A DNA stretch of 52,380 nucleotides from Candidatus Methanodesulfokora washburnensis (GTDB taxonomy: Archaea > Korarchaeota > Korarchaeia > Korarchaeales > Korarchaeaceae), in the NCBI RefSeq assembly GCF_003947435.1, contig NZ_RCOS01000027.1:1-52380 (forward strand), read 5' to 3'. Below are positions 1 through 8,518 of this stretch, piece by piece (the stretch's first letter is position 1; every line of letters begins with the position of its first letter). Under the pieces are notes generated by a model that searched no databases, was not told the DNA's origin, and saw only the letters and a list, made by a program, of their open reading frames with translations. A program made the translations under genes and the position numbers.

Positions 1-705
1 ATCCTCACTTGATTGAAAACAGCTAATTGTAAGTACTTGTTCTTGGATTGCAGATTGCTGAGATCGGCTACAACATCCTTTGACAACTTTTTACGCATAA
101 TTGAGGCCGAGATTAGTAGGAATAGCTGGGTTAGGAGGCTTATTGGGAATATTGACTATTTTGAGGTCGGTGGAGTTATTAAATTTAAGTTTAGGAGGCC
201 CGATGTTTTGCTCGAAATCTTCGAGAATTTGGGGGATACAGTTGTAGTTTTTGATGAGGCTCAGGAATTGAGGAATCTGAAGTTTAGGTTTGATGGATTC
301 CTAGCGTATGCATTGGATCATTTGAGCATTAGAATTGTGGTTTCAGGCTCGGAGGTTGGTTTGCTACATAAGTTCTTGAGGGTTGAGGATCCTGAGGCGC
401 CACTCTACGGCAGGCCACATAAGACCATAGAGCTCAAACCATTAACCAAGGAGGCTGCATCAAACTTCCTCAGAAGGGGATTTGAACAGGAGGGTGTAGA
501 TGTAGGCGATGAGTTGATTGATGAAGCTTTGAGGAATTTTAATGGAGTTATAGGTTGGCTAACATACTTTGGATATAGCTATGTGAGAGGGTTGAAATCC
601 ATGGATTCGATAATCGATGCCGCAATTAACATGGTCCTGGCTGAAGTTAAACACTTCCTTGAAATAGGGTACGTCAGCAGTCCCCAAAAAGTCAACTTTA
701 TATAA
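1..705 (+). pseudogene. Truncated archaeal P-loop ATPase (Arch_ATPase family)
   Basis: What is left is the middle of an archaeal AAA-type ATPase of the kind found in many thermophile genomes. The segment KYLFLDCR normally follows the Walker A loop, VVVFDEAQEL is a Walker B, VVSGSE is a sensor-1-like strand, and GVIGWLTYFG is the usual segment before the C-terminal winged helix. In this frame a TGA lies at 10-12 immediately before a TTG at 13, and no Walker A is visible, so the 5' part is missing, outside the window, or separated by a stop or frameshift. The 3' end breaks after AEVKHFLEIGY, where the family has about another 100 residues, and tnpB starts 8 nt later. I read it as a non-functional remnant damaged at the tnpB junction. 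Family assignment is good; the cause of the 5' defect is inference. Confidence 0.65.
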
Positions 706-712
706 CTTCTGT

Positions 713-1867
713 GTGTATACTCTACTTGTGGAAGTCTACCTAGGGGTTCCCTTCGGATATGAACCGGACGATGAGATGAGAAAGCTCCTGGAAGACTTCA
801 GGGAGATGATAAACTTCTGCATAGATTATGCTTATAAAAGAAGGATAACATCATATGCAAGGCTGAGGAGAGGAGTTTATGGGGAGTGGAAACGGAGATG
901 GAATTACTCAACCCATTTCTGCCACTCTGCATGCAAGATAGCCTTGGCAATGCTCAAGAAACACAGAAAGAAGCATAAAAAGGGAAAGCCTGAGGCCAAG
1001 AAGTTATTCATGCAGCTAGATCCCCAGCTCTACAGGTTTTATGGAGATAAGATCAGGATCTCGGTGAGGCCAAGGAAATTCATCTTCATAAATCTGAAAT
1101 TCGGGGAATATCAGAAGAAGTTCATTGATGCTTGGAGGGAGGGGAAGCTCAAGACAGGTGAGATAACGGTAAACGAGAATAAGATTATTATTCCATTCAA
1201 GAAGGAAGTTGATCTTCAGAACCCTAGGGAATGGATAGCCATAGATATAAATGAATCTAATGTAACGGCTGTAAGCTCAAATCCCCACGTTTTAAGGGTA
1301 GATCATGAGCTTAGAACAATACATACAACATACTTTATCATCAGAAGGAAGATTCAGAAGCTTGCCAGATATAAGCCAAAGACTGCTCGGAGGCTTCTGA
1401 AGAATTATTCCGACAGGGAGAAGAACAGAACGAGGGATCTATGCCACAAAATTTCAAAAGAGATTGTGAACTTCGCCAGGCAAAACAATCTCGGGATAGT
1501 GATGGAGGACTTGAAGGGGATAAGAAAACGCATCAGATACGGGAGGCAGATGAACAGAAGGCTTCATTCATGGAATTTCCGAGATCTTCAGTTTTATATT
1601 GATTACAAGGCTAGGCTTAACGGATTGCCTGTTGAGTATGTGAATCCGAGGGGGACCTCTAGCCTGTGCCCGATATGTGGGGGAAAACTAGCTCCGAATG
1701 GGCACAGGCTTCTGAGATGCCTGCGGTGCGGTTATGAAAGTGATAGGGATGTGACCGCAGGCATTAATATGCTCAGGATGAGGGGAGCCCCGTTGCCCCT
1801 GAAAGCCATCAATGAGGATAGCAGTCCGTTGCTATCCGAGATGGAACGGATAGTTATAAAATGTTAA
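713..1867 (+). CDS. tnpB: IS605-family TnpB (OrfB) RNA-guided nuclease
   Basis: The 384-residue protein has the TnpB layout: a basic helical N-terminal half, then a split RuvC-like nuclease with catalytic acidic residues in AIDINESNV, VMEDLKGIRKR and DRDVTAGINML, and a zinc ribbon (CPICGG with CLRCG) between the last two. TnpB proteins are omega-RNA-guided DNA endonucleases carried by IS200/IS605 elements. All key residues are present and the length is normal, so it looks intact. The start is a GTG at 713. No tnpA (Y1 transposase) lies nearby, so this is a tnpB-only element. The 3' end carries nested inverted repeats (1816-1874), and the stop codon directly abuts the stop codon of the convergent methylthiotransferase gene. 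A TATA-like stretch (694-706) sits just upstream. Confidence 0.92.
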   Translation: MYTLLVEVYLGVPFGYEPDDEMRKLLEDFREMINFCIDYAYKRRITSYARLRRGVYGEWKRRWNYSTHFCHSACKIALAMLKKHRKKHKKGKPEAKKLFMQLDPQLYRFYGDKIRISVRPRKFIFINLKFGEYQKKFIDAWREGKLKTGEITVNENKIIIPFKKEVDLQNPREWIAIDINESNVTAVSSNPHVLRVDHELRTIHTTYFIIRRKIQKLARYKPKTARRLLKNYSDREKNRTRDLCHKISKEIVNFARQNNLGIVMEDLKGIRKRIRYGRQMNRRLHSWNFRDLQFYIDYKARLNGLPVEYVNPRGTSSLCPICGGKLAPNGHRLLRCLRCGYESDRDVTAGINMLRMRGAPLPLKAINEDSSPLLSEMERIVIKC

Positions 1868-1874
1868 CTATCCG
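1816..1874 (+). ncRNA. Nested inverted repeats at tnpB 3' end; candidate omega-RNA scaffold/right end
   Basis: Two perfect hairpins lie back to back: GGATAGCA at 1816-1823 pairs with TGCTATCC at 1830-1837, and CGGATAGTTA at 1847-1856 pairs with TAACTATCCG at 1865-1874. The inner arms can also pair alternatively (CTATCCG with CGGATAG). In IS605 elements the omega-RNA comes from the tnpB 3' end and the guide lies just outside the element, so this is a candidate scaffold end. The second hairpin runs 7 nt into the convergent gene and could instead be a bidirectional terminator. The RNA role is inference. Confidence 0.45.
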
Positions 1875-3127
1875 ACAACGGCTGCAGAATAGCTGCCTGC
1901 AATGAGATAATTGCTCTTTGCTTCATCTATTCTAGCAAGTACGACATCCCCTGCCTTAAGATCCCCCTTAATAATAACAGGTCTGTAAAACTCAGTTCTT
2001 CCCTGAAATAGATTGCTTCCGATCCTCTCTGTAATTAACACAGGATAATCTTTTCCCACATGTATCAAGTTTCTCTCCATCTTGACTTCATATGATATCT
2101 CCGTTAGTATTTTGCTCCTTCTTGTGACTATATCTGCTGGAAGATCCTTCAATTTGGCAGCATCAGTGCCCGGTCTTCTTCCATACTTGCTTATATTTAT
2201 CACCTCTGGCTTGGTCTCCTCAAGAAGTCTAATGGTCCTCTCAAAGTCCTCATCATCCTCTGTAGGGAATCCGACTATTATATCAGTTGCTATTGTTGAT
2301 TCATCTCCGAAACGCATCCTTACTTTCCTCACAATGTCCAGAAAGTCGGAGCTCTTATACCCTCTTCTCATATCAGCCAGCACCTTATCGCTTCCGCTTT
2401 GGACAGGGACATGTAAGAATCTGTAAATGTTTTCAGGCATATTCTTAAGCAAATCATCAATAAAAACCTTAAGGAAAGCAGGATTTGCCATTCCCAGTCT
2501 TATAAAGATCCCTCTTATTCCCTCAAGGGATTTTACAAGTTCAGCTATATTAGTTCCCCTATCAAGTCCATAAACAGCTGTATCCTCTGCTGTGAGAAAG
2601 ACTTGTTTGTACCCATCAAGAGCTGCATTCCTCACTGCATCAACTATAAGCTCCATCGGATAGCTGAACAATCTTCCTCTGGCGAATCTCGTTATACAAT
2701 AACTACAGTTCCCTAGGCATCCCTCTGCTATTGGAACTATCGCTGTTAAACCTGAGAATCTCACTCTTGGCATGGATACCTTGATTAGATTAGCTTCCTC
2801 CTCAGCTCTTTCTCCAGAGATAGCCTTATCTATTAGATGTATTGACTTTGGGCCAAGTAGAGCAGTAGCATATTTTATCAACTTCTCGGGTTGTGTCTTA
2901 GCCATGCACCCTGCTATTATTAAGGGCTTTTTTGAGCTCAGTTCCTTTGCTCTATGGATCATTCTTTGTTCTGTTGGCAGCTTGACATTACAGGTGTTCA
3001 GTACGATAATATCCGCATCCTCTGGGTTATCCACTATCACATGACCCGCTCTTCTAAGTATTCCAGCCATTATCTCAGAGTCGGATATGTTCATTGTGCA
3101 TCCATGTGTCTCTATGTAGATCCTCAT
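1868..3127 (-). CDS. tRNA t6A37 methylthiotransferase (MtaB/CDKAL1-like)
   Basis: A radical SAM methylthiotransferase that would convert t6A at position 37 of ANN-decoding tRNAs to ms2t6A. The N-terminal UPF0004 domain carries the three auxiliary-cluster cysteines C10, C46 and C74. The radical SAM CX3CX2C is C137-C141-C144 (CLGNCSYC), and a C-terminal TRAM-like domain covers about residues 355-415. The 419-residue length and motifs match the archaeal/eukaryotic e-MtaB (CDKAL1) group better than MiaB. It converges on tnpB with no spacer: the tnpB TAA ends at 1867 and this stop begins at 1868. It is otherwise complete. Confidence 0.9.
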   Translation of the reverse strand: MRIYIETHGCTMNISDSEIMAGILRRAGHVIVDNPEDADIIVLNTCNVKLPTEQRMIHRAKELSSKKPLIIAGCMAKTQPEKLIKYATALLGPKSIHLIDKAISGERAEEEANLIKVSMPRVRFSGLTAIVPIAEGCLGNCSYCITRFARGRLFSYPMELIVDAVRNAALDGYKQVFLTAEDTAVYGLDRGTNIAELVKSLEGIRGIFIRLGMANPAFLKVFIDDLLKNMPENIYRFLHVPVQSGSDKVLADMRRGYKSSDFLDIVRKVRMRFGDESTIATDIIVGFPTEDDEDFERTIRLLEETKPEVINISKYGRRPGTDAAKLKDLPADIVTRRSKILTEISYEVKMERNLIHVGKDYPVLITERIGSNLFQGRTEFYRPVIIKGDLKAGDVVLARIDEAKSNYLIAGSYSAAVVG

Positions 3128-3209
3128 CTGATCTTGCTTGGAAGACCCATTATTTAGTCTTTAGGGGAGTTAAATTAATAAGCTCTTCACGCTCCGGTGC
3201 TGGACCTGT

Positions 3210-4931
3210 ATGGCTGTGGCGAAGCTAGAAGAAAAATATATAACAGTTAATAATAAAATAATAAAAATAGGAGGTCCGATACCTCAGCCAAAGGAAGGAG
3301 AGAAGCTGGTGAGAAGAACTGCTTCCCTCTGCCCAGATTGTTACAGATATCTTCCTGCTATTATCGTGGAGAGGGAAGGGAAGACATTCATAAGGAGGAT
3401 ATGTCCGGATCATGGAGAGATAGAAGAGGTTTACTGGGGAGATGCAGAGATGCTGAAAAAGGCCTTTAAGTACGAGGGGCCGGGAAGGGGTATATCCCCG
3501 CAAGTTGAGTTCAAGGGAGTTTGTCCATTTAGCTGCGGAATCTGCCCTCTCCACAAGAATATGACGGCTCTTGCGAACATAGTTCTTACGAACAGATGTA
3601 ACTTAAGCTGTTGGTATTGCTTTTTCTATGCTGAGAAAGCTGGATTTGTCTATGAACCATCAGTAGATGAGATAAGGGAGATGATAAAAGTTCTGAGGAG
3701 TGAAAGACCTGTTCCAGGAAACGCAGTCCAGCTGACTGGAGGGGAGCCTACTTTAAGGGAAGATCTCGTGGAAATAGTCAAAATGATAAAGGAAATGGGG
3801 GTAGACCATGTGCAGCTCAACACTCATGGTATAACGTTTGTGGAAAGGCCCGAGTATCTGGCTGAGTTGAGAAGAGCCGGCGTGAACACACTATATCTTT
3901 CATTTGATGGGGTCACTCCTGAGTCAAATCCAAAGAACCACTGGGAGATTCCCTATATCTTCAAGGCTGCAAGAGATGCAGGAATGACCAGCATAGTGCT
4001 TGTTCCGACTGTGATAAAGGGAGTAAATGACCACGAGCTTGGAGCAATAATAGAGTTCGCGGCACTGAATATCGACATAGTAAGAGGTGTTAATTTCCAG
4101 CCAGTATCATTAGTCGGTCAGATGCCAAGAAAGGAGAGGGACAAGTACAGGATAACGATACCTGATGTGATAAAGAAGATAGAGGAGCAGACAAATGGGC
4201 AGATCCCAAGGGACGCATGGTATACAGTGCCGTTTTCAACTGCTATAAGCGATTTTGTTGAGGCCTTAACAGGCAGACCGCAGTATAAATTCACAAATCA
4301 TCCTGCCTGTGGTATGGCAACGTATGTGTTTCCTGAGTTCTCCTACAAAAATGGGGAGAAGGTGCTAAAGAGATTTGTTCCAATAACGGAGTTCGTTGAT
4401 GTGGAGGGCTTCCATGATTATCTACAGGAGAAGGCAGATGAAATAAGAAAGGGTGCCAATAAGTACATAACCGCAATGAAGGTTTTACTTAACATAGGAA
4501 AATTCATAAGAAAGGATAAACAACCTGAGGGGATAGACCTCATGAGCACTCTGAGGAAGATATTTTTGAGAAGGGACTACAGCGCACTTGGAGAGTTTCA
4601 CTACAAGGCATTATTTTTAGGAATGATGCATTTTATGGATCTTTATAATTATGATGTTCAGAGAGTGATAAAATGTGATATACACTACTTGGTTCCTGGA
4701 GGAAAGGTGATACCTTTCTGCACTTTTAATGTGATGCCTGATATATACAGAGACAGAATACAACGTGAATATGAAACCCCTCTTGAGGAGTATGCTGAGG
4801 AGCATCCGGGCAAAGTGGGGGAGATATCAAAGTATAAGAGGGATATACGCAAGCTTGTAGGAGGAGAGGAGTACATAAAGACATATAAACAGTTCTTCCA
4901 CCTCTTCAGAAATCCGCCGGGAGCGCAATAA
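3210..4931 (+). CDS. tes: Tetraether lipid synthase (Tes/GDGT-MAS-type radical SAM)
   Basis: The 573-residue radical SAM protein has a rubredoxin-like N-terminal metal site (C41/C44, C65, H68), a second cysteine group (C105, C109, C112) and the radical SAM CX3CX2C at C130, C134 and C137 (CNLSCWYC). LTGGEPTLREDL follows as the SAM-binding GGE motif. Further cysteines in NHPACG and near VIPFCTF could bind auxiliary clusters. This is the architecture of the archaeal enzyme that joins two diether lipids through an sp3-sp3 C-C bond to make GDGT tetraethers. It is followed without spacing by a geranylgeranyl reductase-family gene, whose product acts on the same lipid chains. An AT-rich TATA-like element lies at 3170-3180. 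Identification rests on motif order and length. Confidence 0.85.
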   Translation: MAVAKLEEKYITVNNKIIKIGGPIPQPKEGEKLVRRTASLCPDCYRYLPAIIVEREGKTFIRRICPDHGEIEEVYWGDAEMLKKAFKYEGPGRGISPQVEFKGVCPFSCGICPLHKNMTALANIVLTNRCNLSCWYCFFYAEKAGFVYEPSVDEIREMIKVLRSERPVPGNAVQLTGGEPTLREDLVEIVKMIKEMGVDHVQLNTHGITFVERPEYLAELRRAGVNTLYLSFDGVTPESNPKNHWEIPYIFKAARDAGMTSIVLVPTVIKGVNDHELGAIIEFAALNIDIVRGVNFQPVSLVGQMPRKERDKYRITIPDVIKKIEEQTNGQIPRDAWYTVPFSTAISDFVEALTGRPQYKFTNHPACGMATYVFPEFSYKNGEKVLKRFVPITEFVDVEGFHDYLQEKADEIRKGANKYITAMKVLLNIGKFIRKDKQPEGIDLMSTLRKIFLRRDYSALGEFHYKALFLGMMHFMDLYNYDVQRVIKCDIHYLVPGGKVIPFCTFNVMPDIYRDRIQREYETPLEEYAEEHPGKVGEISKYKRDIRKLVGGEEYIKTYKQFFHLFRNPPGAQ

Positions 4932-6077
4932 ATGCAGTTTGATTTTATAATAGTGGGCTCCGGTCCGGCGGGTTCTTTTTCAGCATACCTGTTGTCTGAG
5001 CTCGGTAAAAAAGTGGCCATAATAGAGAGAGATCCCCTTTTCTCAAAAAGATCGATATGTGGGGAGATTATTCCGGAGAAAAAGTATCTGCTGGAGGCTA
5101 TAGATGAGGATGAGTCTATTGAGGAGACTTTTTCCTTATCAGAGCAGTTTGCTAGAAATAGAATGAGAAATATAATCTTCAAGATTGGAAACAAGGAGCA
5201 TCGACTTGATTATGGGATGATGAGCATCGACAGAGCTAGACTTGTTGAATATTTATCAAACAGGGCTATGAATTCGGGTTGCAAATTTTTGTTGGGCAGG
5301 TTCTCCTCTTGGTTGGAGAAACAGGATGAGGTGAAGGTTAGGGTTGTTACAGAAGAGGGTGAACAGTTCTTAAGGGGGTCAAATCTTGTGATAGCGGCTG
5401 GGGCATCTTTTTACAGGGAGATGTTCAATGTGAATGACATGGACATGGCTTTTGCTCTCAGAACAATTGTGTCAGGTATATCCATAGATAACTCAGTTAG
5501 GATGGAGATCGATCCCCATATTGCTCCAGGTGGCTATATTTGGATAATACCGATGGGAAATGGCAGGGCAAATGTTGGATTGGGGGCAAGGCTTCCCTTT
5601 ATCTCTAGGATGAATCCAGTGTTATCCCTAAGAAATTTTATTATAAATAGATTCAAAGAATTTAATATAGAGGAGAAAGAAGCTGGTAGGCTCGTGCCAG
5701 TTGGAGGAATGAGAAAGGCCCGATTTGGGAGGGTTTTTCTTCTGGGGGATTCTGCTGGAATGTGCGTTCCTATAAACGGTGGCGGTCTATATACAGCGAT
5801 GATATCAGCTCATGTGCTGTACAGAGTTATTAGAGATGGTGTTCCTGAGAGTTATGAGGATATTTTGGCCAAAACTATTGGAAAAATAGTGAATACAGGT
5901 TTGGTATATAGAAAGGCCGCAGATCTTATTGTTTTTAGTGACAGAAGGATAAGAATTACATCAAAAATTGTTCCATCATTTATAATAAGGGATATTATAG
6001 CAATGAAGAAAAGCTTCAGAGTATATCCAGCAATGAAGTTTCTATCTGGAGTTGCTGAGCTGTGCCGTCCGATATAA
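4932..6077 (+). CDS. Geranylgeranyl reductase-family FAD protein
   Basis: The N-terminal Rossmann motif GSGPAG (residues 9-14) binds FAD. SICGEIIP carries a conserved-type cysteine (C43), GGYIWIIPMGNG matches the substrate-site PxxYxWxFP-like motif of the family, and FLLGDSAGMCVPINGGG is the second FAD motif. At 381 residues it has the usual size of archaeal digeranylgeranylglycerophospholipid reductases, which saturate the isoprenoid chains of ether lipids. The start codon follows the tes stop codon directly (TAAATG), so the two are co-translated. Its last 62 bp overlap the 3' end of the convergent membrane-protein gene. Exact substrate is inferred from the tes linkage. Confidence 0.85.
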   Translation: MQFDFIIVGSGPAGSFSAYLLSELGKKVAIIERDPLFSKRSICGEIIPEKKYLLEAIDEDESIEETFSLSEQFARNRMRNIIFKIGNKEHRLDYGMMSIDRARLVEYLSNRAMNSGCKFLLGRFSSWLEKQDEVKVRVVTEEGEQFLRGSNLVIAAGASFYREMFNVNDMDMAFALRTIVSGISIDNSVRMEIDPHIAPGGYIWIIPMGNGRANVGLGARLPFISRMNPVLSLRNFIINRFKEFNIEEKEAGRLVPVGGMRKARFGRVFLLGDSAGMCVPINGGGLYTAMISAHVLYRVIRDGVPESYEDILAKTIGKIVNTGLVYRKAADLIVFSDRRIRITSKIVPSFIIRDIIAMKKSFRVYPAMKFLSGVAELCRPI

Positions 6078-7161
6078 GAACATCAACCTCGCTCTTAATG
6101 AGCTTTTTAATATTATCAGGCAAAAATCTGCTTAAATCTCTGCCCATCACATTGTAAACTCCTCTTGTTATTAAAAGCGAGTCAAACTCCCTAAGCGCAA
6201 TTATGCTGGGCTCCGGTCCAGTTATGACAATACAACCCTTTTTTATGGTCTCTCTCAAAATCCATTCAACAACGTCAATTCGGCCGCCTGCCGCTCTCAA
6301 GGAGCTCTCCGATATAGGGCTTATGATTGGAACTACTAGGACAAAATCCCTGTATCCAAAAGATAGCGATTGCAACACGACCAAGGCGGAGACGAGATCC
6401 TTCGACATGAGATCTAGATCGGATGTATTTATGATAAGAGGACCCAGTCCTGGCATAGCATCATCCAGCAGAACTCCTTCATGGATTATAATGTCCTTTA
6501 TTAGCTTCACTGTCTCAGGAAGCTCCACACTAGCTCTCTCCTTTACAGCACTTGCTATCACTTCAGCTCCTATGCCGGTTATCAGGGATGATAATATGCT
6601 GGCAACTGTGAGATAGTTGGGACCAAGTCTCCCAGAGTATGACAGAGATATGTCTCTCCATTCTGCTTGTCTGAAAGGCACACCTCTTTCTCTCAATAAA
6701 CCCGGTACAGAACCATCCCAGTCAACTACAACTAGCTTTTTCCCGGAAAGTGCCAGATCAAGCGATATTTTGGCAACAAGATTGCATATAGATCCTATCG
6801 ATGGAGCCACAACAAGAATCCCTCTTGAATGGAGCTTTCTAATCTGCTTTATTCTCTGTTCTTTTTTCTTTCTGCCTATTAAGTGTGAGATTGTCGGAAG
6901 AAGGATGGAGAGAGACATACCTATTGCTGGTCCGAGGAGACTTATTATGCCGGATAAGAGGATTAATGCAACTCTTAACTCCTTGTTTTCAATTCCAAGC
7001 AGATGGATGATAGAGAAGGATACCATAATTCCGGCAATAAACGAGCTAAATCCGGCTTTTCTGCCAGAATATGCTTCGGCTATGAAAATAACAATTCCTA
7101 AGAGGAATAGAAGGATAAAAGAAATTGTCCTCAGGTTAACTTTCGTCAGAACTATCCTCAT
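6016..7161 (-). CDS. Membrane protein with degenerate HerA/FtsK-like P-loop fold
   Basis: The 381-residue protein starts with about four hydrophobic segments (roughly residues 10-90), followed by a basic linker (RKKKEQRIKQIRK) and a soluble domain. That domain opens with ILVVAPSIGSICNLVAK, which lines up with the P-loop GPTGSGKSNLVAK but lacks the Lys-Ser. It continues with SGKKLVVVDWDG, like the strand after Walker A in HerA/VirB4/FtsK ATPases. A later strand VVITGPEPSIIALREFD is like their sensor region. I therefore infer a catalytically dead, membrane-tethered ATPase homologue. Its start overlaps the upstream gene by 4 nt, indicating an operon, and its 3' end overlaps the GGR-family gene by 62 bp. 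No named family recognised. Confidence 0.65.
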   Translation of the reverse strand: MRIVLTKVNLRTISFILLFLLGIVIFIAEAYSGRKAGFSSFIAGIMVSFSIIHLLGIENKELRVALILLSGIISLLGPAIGMSLSILLPTISHLIGRKKKEQRIKQIRKLHSRGILVVAPSIGSICNLVAKISLDLALSGKKLVVVDWDGSVPGLLRERGVPFRQAEWRDISLSYSGRLGPNYLTVASILSSLITGIGAEVIASAVKERASVELPETVKLIKDIIIHEGVLLDDAMPGLGPLIINTSDLDLMSKDLVSALVVLQSLSFGYRDFVLVVPIISPISESSLRAAGGRIDVVEWILRETIKKGCIVITGPEPSIIALREFDSLLITRGVYNVMGRDLSRFLPDNIKKLIKSEVDVLISDGTAQQLQIETSLLDIL

Positions 7162-7925
7162 ATTTTCCCTTCCTTCAAAATTCTCTCTATTCTCTCAGCC
7201 TCCTTCTCTATATCCTCGCTTATCTTTCTGAGGTATGAGGCCTCTCTTCTCATTTTTTCAGAAAGTCTCTCCAAGGGAAGTATTACGGATGCTTCTATGC
7301 TGCTCTCACTATCATTCATTTTTTTCTCTCTTATCTTTTTTGCTTTTTTAAGATACAGATCCCTTTCCCTCATGAACTTCCTGTACAGCTCTACTCCAAA
7401 TCTCCTAGAATCAACTATTCTTCTTTTTCTATAGATATATATTGCATAGTATCCACTAAATATAGTGCCCACAAGGGCAACAGCCAAGAGATAGGATGGC
7501 TTGTTCTCCACTTTCGCTTCATAATTCTCATGAATCATACCTGATGAAGTATTTACTAATATAACTACATTCATGTATTCATAAAGGAGGATAACCTCGG
7601 GCACTGTGAGATATCTCCTAATCTCTGCCTTTTCCCCTCTCCTGACTGATAAGTTAACTGGGTAGCTATATGTAGCTAGCTCCGTGACAGACGATCCAGT
7701 GAGTTTATATAGCGTTATATTTGATATTCCATATAACTTTATTTCTATTCCTGTTATATTCAGGTCGGAGCTTCCAGCAGTGTTATCCACACTGAGATCC
7801 AGCTCCATTACATAAGGTGGATTGGTATCCAGATTTATCTTGGCATAAATCAGCTCTCCACCGGCCAGTAAAAATTGAGCTGGAATTACTAGCAAGATTA
7901 TGAGGATAAAGCTATATCGCATCAA
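7158..7925 (-). CDS. Secreted/anchored membrane protein with coiled-coil tail
   Basis: The 255-residue protein begins with a signal peptide or TM segment (about residues 3-20, then LLAGGE). An extracellular beta-rich domain of about 120 residues follows, with several N-x-S/T sites (for example NLT, NIT, NLS) suited to AglB-type N-glycosylation. A TM helix lies near residues 143-165 and a charged cytoplasmic tail after it, ending in a Glu/Arg/Lys-rich coiled coil. The gene overlaps the following degenerate ATPase gene by 4 nt, so the pair probably forms one envelope complex. I do not recognise a named family. Confidence 0.65.
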   Translation of the reverse strand: MMRYSFILIILLVIPAQFLLAGGELIYAKINLDTNPPYVMELDLSVDNTAGSSDLNITGIEIKLYGISNITLYKLTGSSVTELATYSYPVNLSVRRGEKAEIRRYLTVPEVILLYEYMNVVILVNTSSGMIHENYEAKVENKPSYLLAVALVGTIFSGYYAIYIYRKRRIVDSRRFGVELYRKFMRERDLYLKKAKKIREKKMNDSESSIEASVILPLERLSEKMRREASYLRKISEDIEKEAERIERILKEGKI

Positions 7926-8023
7926 CTGGAAGCTAACCGATGGATATTAAACTTTTAATTATCAAGAATTTAGCTCATTATCCTCTATTATCTTCTCTGA
8001 TAACTTTCTTGCTATCTACAAAA

Positions 8024-8036
8024 CAATTTAAATAGA
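8024..8036 (+). promoter_or_regulatory. TATA-box promoter of the HTH regulator gene
   Basis: CAATTTAAATAG at 8024-8035 is a good archaeal TATA box. Transcription starting about 25 nt downstream of the box centre (near 8056) would leave only a very short leader before the TTG start at 8065. The AGGTG at 8053-8057 would then be at the very 5' end of the mRNA. Confidence 0.5.
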
Positions 8037-8064
8037 AGAATGGCAGTTCCCAAGGTGCCTTGAG

Positions 8065-8469
8065 TTGATAGCACAACCATGTGAACTTGTGGTCAAGATA
8101 ATAATACCATGCATAAGGGCGATAGTTGCAAGAGAACTCGTGTTAAACCACAACATGACCCAAGTCAAAGTAGCAGAGATATTAGGAGTGACTCAAGGGG
8201 CAGTAAGCCAATATGTCAGAGGTTATAGAGGAAGCTCCGTGGATCTGGAGAAAGTTCCAGAGATAAGAAAACTTCTAGATAAATTGATCAATGGCCTTGC
8301 AACAGGAAGTTTAAGGGAAGATGAGGCAATGAAATTGGTATGTGATATATGCGATACTGCAAGGAAAAAGGGAGTGTTCTGCAGGAAGCCCATAGCTAAG
8401 AAGTATATGAGGATAGCTGATCTAATATGCTACAGATATATGCCCGAGCCTGAGACGAAAAGCGTATAG
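8065..8469 (+). CDS. Archaeal HTH transcriptional regulator (COG2522-like)
   Basis: The 134-residue DNA-binding protein starts with PCELVVKIIIPCIRAIVARELV, typical of the archaeal COG2522 group. A helix-turn-helix follows in which MTQVKVAEILGVTQGAVSQY is the XRE/Lambda-type recognition region (about residues 31-50). The C-terminal half has CDICDTARKKGVFC, three cysteines that could bind a metal or Fe-S cluster. The start is a TTG at 8065 because the conserved PCE motif begins a few residues later and no ATG fits. It stands alone between a divergent membrane operon and an aminotransferase gene, and its targets are unknown. Confidence 0.8.
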   Translation: MIAQPCELVVKIIIPCIRAIVARELVLNHNMTQVKVAEILGVTQGAVSQYVRGYRGSSVDLEKVPEIRKLLDKLINGLATGSLREDEAMKLVCDICDTARKKGVFCRKPIAKKYMRIADLICYRYMPEPETKSV

Positions 8470-8518
8470 CTTTGGAAAAACTTTTTATTATTCCGGTTAT
8501 AAGTTCCTAGGTGGTGTC

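Noticed and set aside
4685-5194. 169-codon open frame antisense to tes and the GGR-family gene
   Set aside because: Both sense genes are strongly supported by motifs; the antisense translation is Ser-rich shadow sequence.
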